A stretch of 64,000 nucleotides of DNA, from NCBI GenBank assembly GCA_008921705.1, contig VFFE01007653.1:1739245-1803244 (forward strand). Reading direction: 5' to 3'. Shown piece after piece: positions 39,358 to 49,383 of this stretch. The position numbers were made by a program, and so were the translations under genes. How positions within the stretch are numbered: the stretch's first letter is position 1; the number at the start of each line of letters is the position of its first letter. This DNA comes from Burhinus oedicnemus. Taxonomy: Eukaryota; Chordata; Aves; Charadriiformes; Burhinidae. The notes beneath the pieces were generated by a model. The model had not been told where the DNA came from. It searched no databases and was given only the letters and a program-made list of their open reading frames with translations.

Positions 39358-39374
39358 AAAAAAAAAAAAAAAAA
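39358..39374. repeat. Poly-A run (17 A)
   Basis: Seventeen uninterrupted A after 'tttacacc'. No recognisable retroposed sequence upstream. Confidence 0.88.
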
Positions 39375-39522
39375 TCAGTTTCTACTTCTTTACCTTATTC
39401 TGATGTAACAGCTGACTGATTGAAGAAAACTAGTGACTATTTATTGATTTTAATCATAACTTGGATGAGCCAAGACCACCTAGTTGATCCTAACTGTTGG
39501 TAGCAGACCAGCCAGCAGAAAC

Positions 39523-39586
39523 CTGCAGGGTGGGAGCGTGAGGCTCACCCTGCAGCCAGCCTGCCCAGGCTCAGTGGGACTGAGCC
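39523..39586 (+). repeat. Two adjacent strong hairpins
   Basis: The first hairpin has arms CTGCAGGGTG (39523-39532) and CACCCTGCAG (39546-39555), exact reverse complements. Inside it AGC pairs with GCT around a GTGAG loop, with a two-G bulge. The second has arms GGCTCAGT (39568-39575) and ACTGAGCC (39579-39586) around a GGG loop, also exact. Only 12 bases separate them, and both are GC-rich against an AT-rich background. They could be a structured RNA, a paired binding site, or chance. Confidence 0.7.
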
Positions 39587-41351
39587 ACTGCTCAGTCTGG
39601 GAAGGGCAAGCACAAACATTGCACAAAACAGAGGAAGCGAGGGGATGCATACAAAACCTTTGAGAACTACTGGTTTACAAGAAATCCACTTAATTTGTGA
39701 CCTATATCACATCTGAGACCAGATATTCAAGGTTAAAAAAAATATGCCCATCAGTTGCTGTACACAGACACCACTATCTAATGAAATGAGAACAATAGTT
39801 CTCTGGATTTGCTTTATCTGTCAATAAGGCATTAGAGATCTATTACAGCCAAGGAATAAAGACACAAACAGGTTCATCCTGATACACGCTGAACTGGATA
39901 CTTCAGTCTATTATCTGGTTTTGGCTTTTGTGTCTTGATGAGTGTGATCTATTTACTAATGCAGTTAAATGGAAACAGAATTAGGTCTCTTAAATCAGGT
40001 TGGCTATTGTGGCTTTTTACATCCCATTACCATATTAACATTCACAGCCTCTACTTTAATTTCCAAATTAATCTTGAAAATATTTTAAACCCAGGAAGGG
40101 AAGTGTATCATGTATGGAGCATTCACATGCAGGAAGTATTTGTTCTAATTAATCTAGGTCAATTTTCCTTTCACATGATAAATCATACTCAGAAGCAAAT
40201 GTAGGGCTTATGGCTTTGCAGTAAATTACCCTGTTGTTTCTCAAAACAAAATCAGTCAACCGGTTTTATTTAGCTGATTATAAAATGCAAAATGGCCTGT
40301 AGATAGGATGTTGAAGAATGCAAAGATTTTACTATTGAGATGCTGGACTTTGACTTAATTTATAAAGAAAAAGCAATTTGAGGTTTTTAGCAGCTGAAGT
40401 AAAAGACTTTCTTATTCATTACTCTTGGGGATGCCAAGAGAGGGATCACAAAAAGGCAGTCTTTCAATAGCAGGTCTTGGCATGGATTTAAAGACCAACT
40501 GACAGCAGTTTGGAAGTGGGACCTTTATCAGCACTGCAGGTAATACCGCTCTTAGCAAATTACATGAGGAAATTTGCCAAGGCTGCAGAGTCTGCAGGTC
40601 ATCTGGAGGAGTTGTTTGAAACCTTATCTGTTTAATAAAAAAATCAGAATGCCCTTTTCACATATTACAGCCCAATGAAAGGGCATTATCAAAAGCAGAT
40701 TTTCTGATAATGGATAGGCACAGGTGGCTACCAGTGGTGAAAAGCATCTTGGAAATATTAAGAAGTTAAAATCAATGGGCCTACAGGTTTTGGTTTTGGC
40801 AGTATTTTAGAGTGATGTTGCCCTTTTGTGCATTCACTATGCATCAACACAGTATTAATCACAGAGCAGCTGGAACAAGCACTCTTCAACACCTTCCTGC
40901 ATTAAATCCCATTCAAGTTCAACTCGTCCCATCTGTTTCATTGCACAAGACAGCTTTGAGATTGCTACACTTCCAGTCAGCAGCTATTGTCTTGGCTGAT
41001 CAAATGAACTTCATACTCGGTTTTAAAAGCCAGGCTTGAAATAGGAATTAAGATAATAAGCAGGCCTGCTGATTTCCACCAGGCAAGGATGCATAATAGA
41101 TCTAACCAAGAGAAAACTTTCTAGGTAGTAAATTCTGGAAACAATTGACGACTGTCACCAAATTAATCTTTGACCCAAAGGTAATCACAGAGCCAATTTG
41201 GCATGCCATCAAATGCATATCAGGTGGTGCCAGTCCAGGGAAGGAGAAGGGGGACAGTGCAAGGGATGGAGGCAGGGAAGCCCAGAGATTTCTCTCACAT
41301 ATATGTATAGGAGAATGGACTTTCAGCTCCAAACCTGAGTTTGTGAGGGAA
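39587..41351. other. Unique non-coding DNA with a candidate conserved segment
   Basis: No exon recognised. The part from about 40.26 to 40.74 kb has no simple sequence, many AT-rich factor-like words (CTTATCTG, TTTAATAA, GATTATAAAATGC) and a 9-base-arm hairpin, a texture typical of vertebrate conserved non-coding DNA. This is inference only. The remainder shows no feature. Confidence 0.4.
40649..40686. repeat. Hairpin, 9-base arms, 20-base loop
   Basis: ATGCCCTTT (40649-40657) and AAAGGGCAT (40678-40686) are exact reverse complements with 20 bases between. It lies inside the candidate conserved segment at 40.26-40.74 kb. Confidence 0.75.
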
Positions 41352-42235
41352 TCAAAAAGCCATAGAAATGTCGGCTGGACCTCTGGAGTTCTCTAGTCTG
41401 AACTTCTGCTCAAAGAGGCCTATCACCAGCACCAGATTAGGTCAACTGAGGCTTTATCTAGCTGTGTGGTAGAAACCTTCAAGGGTGGTGGCCTCCCTGA
41501 ATAACCTAGTCCAGTGCTGCATCAGCCTCCTCGTGAAAATGCTTTTCTTAGTGCCCACCCTGGACAATCTGTGCTGCAGCTTGTTGCCACTGCCCCTTGT
41601 CATATCATCTACTGCAGCTAAGAGTTTGGCTCCACAGTCTTAGTAACTCCCCTTTAAGAACCTGTAGGCTGCTATAAGATCAGTCCTTCACCTCCTCTTC
41701 ATTACATTAAACAAGCCCAGCTCCCTCAGCCCCTCCTTACAGGTTCTGTGCTTTAGGTTCCAACATCTTGGAGCCTTCCATTGGATTTTCTCCAGTTTCT
41801 CTACATCTTCCTTGAGCAGGAGGCCTAGCTTACCTTATCCATGACAGGAGCACAGCTGGTGACTATTCACCCTGACATCCACCGTAACTTCTTGGTCCTT
41901 TTCATCCAGCTGCCATTCAGCCTGTCACTGCCCAGCCTCTACTGATGCATCAGGTTATTCCACCCCAGCTCCAGAATTTTGTGCTTCTCCTTGCTGAACT
42001 TCACAAGTGTACTCAGTTGGCACATTTACCCAGGTGTCCCTGGACTGAAGTTCTATCTTTCATTACCTCAGCAACGCTCCAGGTCTAGTGTCATGTCCAG
42101 TTTACAAAGGGTATGCTCAGTGTCATTTTCCAGGTCATTGACAAAGACTTCGAACAATATGGGTCCCAGTATCAACCTTCAGGGTCCCCTGCTTGCAATG
42201 GGCTGCCAAGTAGGCACTAGCTGTTGGCTGTTACC
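41352..42235 (-). mobile_element. Older, diverged CR1 LINE, 3' part
   Basis: A long but decayed CR1 copy on the minus strand. Plus-strand landmarks in antisense order are: CATAGAAATGTCGGCTGGACCTCTGG (3' end, octamers lost); AACCTAGTCCAGTGCTGCAT; AACAAGCCCAGCTCCCTCAG; GTAACTTCTTGGTCCTTTTC; CTGATGCATCAGGTTATTCC; TCATTGACAAAGACTTCGAACAATATGGGTCCCAGTATC. The last is the antisense of the region just after the RT SGVPQG block. No CR1 frame stays open for long. The divergence is greater than in the 20, 26 and 33 kb copies but less than in the 8.8 kb fragment, suggesting a different CR1 subfamily and age. Confidence 0.88.
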
Positions 42236-43200
42236 CTTTTGCAAGGTGGAATAGCCACTGGATGTACTGAATATAGATAATGCTTCTCACAGAGCTGGAA
42301 GCAGTACCTTCATAGGTGGCCACGTAAGGTGGCTTATAGCAGCTGGTTTGGGAAGTAGCTGTGATTTCAGCCGTTGCTCTGTAAAGAGAAACCAAAATTC
42401 TGCGACAGAGCTTGGTTGAAATGTGTGCTGAGGCTGGGCATTCTCCTTTCAGATTAAACCACAATAAATATACTGAGCTAGAGGGAAATAACAGATACCA
42501 TGACTCCCTGCAACAGCTGTATTCTTCATTTTAGCAAAACTAACAGAGAGAGGTTGAATGGCACATTCACTCGCTGAGAAAGATGGGTGGTGGAACCCGG
42601 AGGATGGGACTAACATGGGTTCCTCTCATGCGAGCATCAGTGTCTCAGTCTGTCCAGCTCCTGTGTTAGAGACTGGCAACAAAGAAGCAGGAAACAGGAA
42701 TGAAACAATGGAGACTGTAGCAATAGGAAGAATCTACATGTTTTCCACTCCACCAAAATTCTTCCTAATCATACACTTCCCTGACTATTAGCTACTGTAC
42801 CCCAAGTATTTTCCAACCCACTGAAGCAGCCAAAACCCGCCCTTGTTCCTTCCCAGCAGCTTTCAGAAATGGGAGCAGGACACATGGGGTTAATTACATT
42901 AATTACAAATGCCTAAATGTCCTTCTGAAGATGTATTTTCATGGAAAATGGTTTTGATTAAATGTTCTTCTTCCAAGAAAAATGTCTGCGATATCATAGA
43001 TCATCTCCCATCTCCCTTGTTGCATTGCAACTGTGATCCCACCACACCAGCTCATTTTCCCCAGGGAAGAGTGTAATGCAACACAGGAAATATAGTGTGG
43101 CAGGAGACTCCAGGCTGAAAAAGCAAAGGGGAATACAAGATTTATTTTCCAAGACAAATATTTTTGTGTCAGCCAAAAAATATTGGTGTGCATGTTTCTC

Positions 43201-43209
43201 AAAAAAAAA

Positions 43210-43228
<19 letters not shown>
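43201..43228. repeat. Poly-A run (28 A) with A-rich tail
   Basis: Twenty-eight uninterrupted A, the longest homopolymer in the window, followed by GAAAGAAAAGAAAACAAAAT. The shape resembles the decayed tail of a poly-A retroposon on the plus strand, but I cannot recognise a retroposed body in the preceding 300 bases. Confidence 0.9.
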
Positions 43229-43243
<15 letters not shown>

Positions 43244-43599
43244 AAAATAGCAAAGTATTTTCTGTGGATACTTTTCCTTTTTATTAACTCCAGAATTAAC
43301 TCTAATTCTATCATCACTAATTCTAGGAATTTCCCTAAAATTTTGCCAGGTTTTTTTGTGACCTTTAAGATACAGCACATGATAGGACCCAAACCAGTTT
43401 GCAGTAGAAAGATTTACTGAAGCAAGTTCCAAAGCCCTTCTGTCTACCAGTTCTTGCTTATCATTATTTAAAAGAGCATAATACTAATCAAATACAATAT
43501 TGCATCATTTTTTGTATCACTTCTTACAGATTAATATAAAATAAGTCATAGGGTAGCAGAGTTCATTTATCCAGAGTACTTCCATTAGCATACAAAGAG

Positions 43600-43633
43600 A
43601 AAAAAAAACAAAAACAAAAATAAAAAAAAACAA
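43600..43633. repeat. A-rich low-complexity tract
   Basis: Runs of 5 to 10 A interrupted by single C and T bases. Low-complexity sequence of unknown origin, about 370 bases after the A28 run. Confidence 0.85.
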
Positions 43634-46600
43634 CAGAGACCTGGGGTAATTGTAGTTCCTTGAGCATCACTGATTTTGACAAGGATTTCACCAATCTAGT
43701 GAATAAAGGGCTTCCTCCAGGAAGGAGTCATTAGGAAAAGTGTGAGCAGACGGTTTTCAAACTTGCATTGAAGCCCTCCGGATATTTTGTCACAGGTTAC
43801 AGAGGACTTGGACTTGCCTTCCATGATCTGCAGAAACACAGGCAGTAGCCGCAAGCTCTGTAGCTGTTTTCCAGAGGTATTTACCCATGCAAGTTACTCT
43901 TACTTTCATGGAGGGTGGAAAAAACCTCAACTGTTCAACCATTATGAATTGGTGACTGAGGACTTCACAGCAGTGTGATTGAAACTGCTTTTGGAGGCAG
44001 TAACAGGATGGCCTCCTCGGGAGAAGACTGTGAGAAAACTTTTGAGAGATGAAGCGGGTGCTGGGGGAAGTCAGGGAGGTTCCCAGGGGTGAGAAGGAGG
44101 AAAAGACTGGTAGTGAGCTGGGACATGTATGAGGACAGGGGAAAAGCTAGGATGGGTCAGTGACCGTGTCAGCGAAGGGCTCTGCACTGGGTGGGAAACT
44201 GGCCTGACATGGTCAGCGTGGCCTCAGAGAGTGTGGTGGGGAGCTAGAGCCTCTTCCTCCCTTTAGCATCCCTTTCCTCCCACCCCAGGCCCCAGCAAGC
44301 TCCAGAGGACACAAGCTGTCCACTCTCAGAGCACACTGCTCCGAGACCCACACACAAATGCCCCACGGAGGTGTACTGAGCAATTTCCCAGCTCACGGGG
44401 AAACAACTAGCAGTGTGAAAACTTCAGACACATGTTCACTACTTTGGCTCCCTAAATAAGCCATTCAGATACAGGAAAAAAAACCCCAAACTGTCTGTCA
44501 TAGAAAAAGCTGTCTTTACTCAATTCTTGAAAAGAAGCATGGGTTTGGACTGCAGACACATCTGACAATATCGCAGCCTGTTCCTGGAGCAGAGATGCCA
44601 GAAGGGAGGGACACAAAATTTATTGAACAAACTGTATGCTGTGATTTGGGTTGGGAAGTTAATGCACCTTGTACTTAGTCATGCAGCTTCTCTCTCTCTA
44701 AATGCAGGGAAGTAACATGTACCATGGCAGGGCATGCACTATTTTGTTCTGAGTCTTTCTCAAAGCATCATGCAAAGCTGAACTAATTCTTCTGTACCAC
44801 CTATTTCTGAGGTATCTCACCCAGTAATATTTTCCCTATTTAACAAGAGAAGAAAGTGATTCTGGGTACTGAATTTCTATATAATGATTTCTATAACCTC
44901 ACTGAGAAACAGCCAAGTCCCTAAGCACATGACCAGGTTACTGAGAAGCCCAGACTGTGTGGATCAGGATCCCTGTGCAGCACCAGAGGGCTCTGTCCCA
45001 CAGGGGTGGTGGCCCCAACACGATTGTCCGTTTCTGCAGTACTTTGTACTGGTGGGAAGCACTAGCCCAGGGCTGCAGGACAATTTCCAAGTGGCCACTT
45101 GGACTGTCCCTGGACATGACACCAAACTCCCTGGCTGCTTGAGCTACCCAGCGTGGTCTTTGCCTCCTGTTCCTGATGGAGCGGTGAGTCAGGGCACTAC
45201 TGAGCAGCTCTGCACTGCTCCCCAGGGGTGACAGTCTTTCAGTGGTGTGTGAAGTGCCTCCGTTAGCGAGAAGAGTTTGTAAGCTGGTTGTAAAGAATGT
45301 AAAGCACTTTTGGATTCTTCTGGATGAATGACAAATAAATGACAACAGTGAAGTTATTAACTGGCTGACATAACTGGCTCATTCAGACTCCCAGCTCTGC
45401 TCAGTATCTGCATGACCTCACCTCTGCTTGGGAGACAAAGTTTTTACTTATTGGTTGGCCAAATCTGAAAATAAAAAAAAAATTTAAAAAGCATTTTTCT
45501 GGCAAGAGGAATGAGCAATGACAGCAGTCTGAGCAGAGCAGTGCACTGGCCAGCTTTGTCAGCTCAGGAGGTGACTTCAGCTGGAATTAGCACAGGGAAT
45601 ACCACCCAGAGACCAAGCTGAGCAAACAAGAGCGACTGGCGGGAAGGGCACCAGCCTCCCCTCCCGGGACAGTGGACACAAACAGGGCTGTGCGAGGTTT
45701 CTGTGCATGGGAACGGCTGACTGAACAGCATGCTTGCCACCTTCCGCCGCGGGCAGTACCAGTTGCATATGGTCTTCCAAGCAAAGGCTTGCTCAACGCA
45801 GGATGGATTTCAAGCAAAGCATGGTGTAAGAGAGAACTGGTCTCTTGCTAATTTCCCTGATTTACAACTACAGCTGCATTATTGTGCTTACATTTCACGT
45901 GACAGAGTGTTATATCACGGGGCCTAGGAGATCACCAAAACAGACTGTACACAAAGAGCAAATAACTGCCTAGGCCTCACGATAGCAATTACCAAAATGA
46001 AGATAACCCAGTATGTTTGAGCAAAAGGTATTTCTTTTAAATCCTGTGCCATGAGCACACAAGTGGCAGCCTCACAGTCAACAAGCATCAAGCATTGCTG
46101 CAAATCCTTCATCACACATAACAGGCAGGAGATGCTTGCTGACAGACACATGGGAGACACACACATGTCCAGATGCAGCATAATCTCCAGCCAGGCTCCT
46201 CCTGCGGGAAGCAGATGGTGGCTCCAGTGGAGCAGTGATGAGGCATGGTGGCAGGGGTGCCTACTGTGCCTGTCCAGTCAGCCCATCCCAAAGAAGTGAA
46301 AAGGCCTTGCCATCCTGTCCGAGCCTCTCTCTCGGGGTACACAAGGGGGCTGCCTGGGGTTGCCAGGAAAGAGAGACTTAAACTGTGAAAACAGCAAGAA
46401 AAAACTTTGGGTTCTGATAAGAGGCGCTCAGGCACCTTGCTCCATCCATGTCAGAAGGAATTAGGTACCTAAGCAGCTTTCCAAAGTTTGCACATACTCA
46501 TCAAATGAGGAATGTTGTCATTTCAGGTTGTTACTACATTCTTTTGTAGTCAGCAACAAAACCCAGTTTAAAAATAGGAAGCGATTGCGGAGAGGCAAGG

Positions 46601-48255
46601 GAACAGGATGAGTTTTCTGTTTGTTTTACACAGGGAATTGGCAGTGGTTGTCTCTGCTGACCGCAGTGCTGCACGTCATTCCCACATCCTCACCAGTCCT
46701 CTCCAGCCTTGGACATCCCCATACCATCACCTGCCCTGGACCCATCTCTGCAGTAAAAATTGAGTATCAGCTGCAAGTGAGGATTATTTTTCTAAGAATC
46801 AATGACACTTTCAGGAGTTTGACTGGAATCCCAACAGGAGACCCCCCTTTTCCTCTCCATTAGCTAATTTTGAAAGTATTAATGACTTCATTGTTGGTAC
46901 TATCATGCTAGTATACCTATATCATATTAATGCTGAAACCTGATTCATTTTCCCCATGCTACAGAACTCACGGGTCAAAAAACAAGGGAAAAATCCTTGT
47001 TTGGGTAGATGCTGGATCTCTTATTTACTTATTTACTTTAGTCTTATTGCTTACAGAGGTATTTTAATAGACAGGTTGGATAATTTGTTCCACAAAGCTA
47101 AGGCCTGGTTTCTAATGTTGATTCAACTGAATCTTCTCCAAATTAAAGATCTTTCCTTTTAAATCAATTTGTCTATTATGGTAAAATTTAAAGTACACCA
47201 CTCAACTAGATCGTTGCACTTCTTCAAAGATCTATAATGTGAACAAAATTTGCCCATTGTTTCTAAATGACCTCCTGGATTTTTGCCTGGGATTAAGTGC
47301 ATCGTATGACGTTGGGCCATCTGTGCTGTGTTTTGCTATGATTTTATTCTGAGAAGTAAATGAACAGAAGAAGGCATTATGGTAGTTGCATCCACCCATT
47401 AAAGGGCATATGTTTAGCCAAAAAACAGCATCATTCAGCTATTAGCATCATCTTTCTCTGAAGAAAATATATAATATCCATTAACAGTTCGTTATTTGTT
47501 ATGCGATTTTTCAGGCTTTATTTAGGCTTGGAAGATTTATAGTGGAACACTTGAGATCTAAAATATGCTGACTGTCAAAGTCCTGACTTTACTTTGGCTT
47601 GAGAGGGCAATTATTTGTCTGGTCAACCTCCATGATCCCTTAGAATAAGAATGGGACAACCTCTGAATTCATATGTAGCCCCACTGTAATAAAGAGAACG
47701 TTACATTTCAGGTTATCCAGGTTATTTCTGTCCAAAGAAATACTTTCTGTGTGACCATGCTCCAAATAATAAGATTCTTTTTTAATTCTGAGAATTATTT
47801 TCTTTATGACTAATAGCAAATACCACCAGGCAATGTTCAGCTGTGTAAAACAGATGGTAAGTGCAGTCACAGCTTTGCAGAGTCCAGATGTAGACCTCAG
47901 AGCAAACCTATCTAAGTGTTAGTACTGAACTCACCCCCACACGTGAACAATTTTACCTGAGTGTAATGCAATGATGTATAATCCATAATGTATATTGTGA
48001 ATCTGAACTGACCACAGCTGTGATGGATTGGGCCTAACATCACTCCTTCTCCATGCTACAAAGGGCTTGGGCTGCACTGGGGACTGTAACTGCAGGAAAT
48101 GCAGCCTTCCTTTCTCCCCTTAACTGCAGCCACATCTGCAAAAAATTTCGACCCAGCTGACAATTTGGGGCACAGAGTTAGACTTGGCTAACTTCTGCAG
48201 TGTCTTCCTCTTCCATCACAGATAGCTTTTCAAACTCCCCCAGGAGTGGGCATCC

Positions 48256-48295
48256 CTTTATTCTGTGCACTTCTACTTTATTCTGTGCATTTTTA
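48256..48295. repeat. 20-base tandem duplication
   Basis: CTTTATTCTGTGCA at 48256-48269 is repeated exactly at 48276-48289, giving a 20-base period. The last bases of the two units differ slightly. Confidence 0.85.
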
Positions 48296-49269
48296 ACTGG
48301 ATGCTGTCAAGAACAAATTTTGCCCATAAGGCTTTAGCACTTGGCAATGAGTGTCTTTGCCACACTTGGCGTCCCTCCAGCGCAGAACATGAAAGCTCAT
48401 TGAGGAAGGCAAATCTGTCTTAGGGGGCAGAAGACTTAAGGCATCTCTGCAAATCAGCGCCCAGCTGCCAGTGTGGCTGCCCTGTGGTCAGTCCTCCCTG
48501 GGGATCCTCTTCATGTTTGAGAAACTGGTCAATCTCCAACACTACTGACAATTGTGGTTCTTTGGACTTGTTTGACTTGGACTTCTACTGGTTGCTGTTT
48601 AGTTTTGACTTGTCAGCAGACTGTGTCTGTGATTAATCCTCCTTATGAATGGAAATACCATAGGCTCTTTGCAAATATGATTTCTGTTTCTGGGTTACTT
48701 CTTGTGACAAATGATATCAAGCGATCTCTCCCTGACTGCATATTTCACACTGCAAGATGCTCTCTTACATTTCAGGGTCAAGATATTCCTGTCTCTTGAC
48801 TTGTTCTGCCCTTGAGACAGAGCAATATGCCATGTGTGACAAGAGAGCAACTTCAGGGACTCCTACTGGGCCCAGAAGTGACAGTACAGAGATGGCATGT
48901 TATCTGTACTGGTAACTCTTTCCTACATGCATCAAGTCCTGCCATGTTCTTTATTTGTGCCAAACTACCAACCACAGCAGTCTGTTTTCATCAGACTTTC
49001 CACAAATTTCTCTCTATGCTCATCCTCATTTTATATTCTGTTAAGCAACCATCATCTGCTGTAAACATTGCTCAGGGCCCGTCAGAGATGCTATTGCAGT
49101 TGCACAGGATCTGTTTCCTCTGGGGTCCTCAGGAGCTGAAAAGGTCAATGTTTGAACATGATGATGACTTTCACTTATTTTTACTTTTCATTTTCATCTG
49201 TAAGTTGTGTCCCCTGCTAACAGAAGAGTAAGCAGAATTCACAGTGGACTTAAAATCTCAAGCTTTCTC

Positions 49270-49383
49270 ATATAGAATATATACAAACACATATATACAA
49301 TTTATATATATATATTATATGTATATATCATATAGTATATAGCATATAAAATATATAGTTTATAAATAATTACTATAAATAGA
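49270..49383. repeat. AT-rich tract, degenerate (TA)n
   Basis: About 110 bases of almost only A and T with repeated TATATA, ATATAG and ATATAC words, many self-complementary. Such tracts melt easily and can extrude cruciforms. It is the most AT-rich stretch in the window. Confidence 0.85.

Larger units (their letters stand above)
33757..39522. other. Unique non-coding DNA
   Basis: No gene or interspersed repeat recognised. Segments at about 34.98-35.2 kb and 36.06-36.2 kb are rich in AT-type motif words; the first includes an RFX/X-box-like site listed separately. A T15 run lies at 35513-35527, an A17 run at 39358-39374, and a purine-only tract near 38.21-38.24 kb. ORFs reach 134 codons (37740-38144, plus), overlap on both strands and match no family. 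Confidence 0.5.
42236..49269. other. Unique non-coding DNA
   Basis: No exon or interspersed repeat recognised. A-rich simple repeats at 43.20 and 43.60 kb are listed separately. The zone at about 44.0-46.4 kb is somewhat GC-richer but holds only unrecognised ORFs of up to 135 codons on both strands. The segment at about 47.24-47.62 kb is free of repeats and dense in AT-rich motif words; it might be conserved non-coding DNA (unproven). ORF 48812-49231 (139 codons) matches nothing known. Confidence 0.5.

Noticed and set aside
43076..43420. ORFs with poly-Lys or poly-Phe on both strands
   Set aside because: Both are translations of the A28 run and its A-rich tail.
48812..49231. 139-codon plus-strand ORF with a hydrophobic C-terminal part
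   Set aside because: The hydrophobic stretch (LFLLFIFIC) comes from T-rich DNA and no family is recognised.
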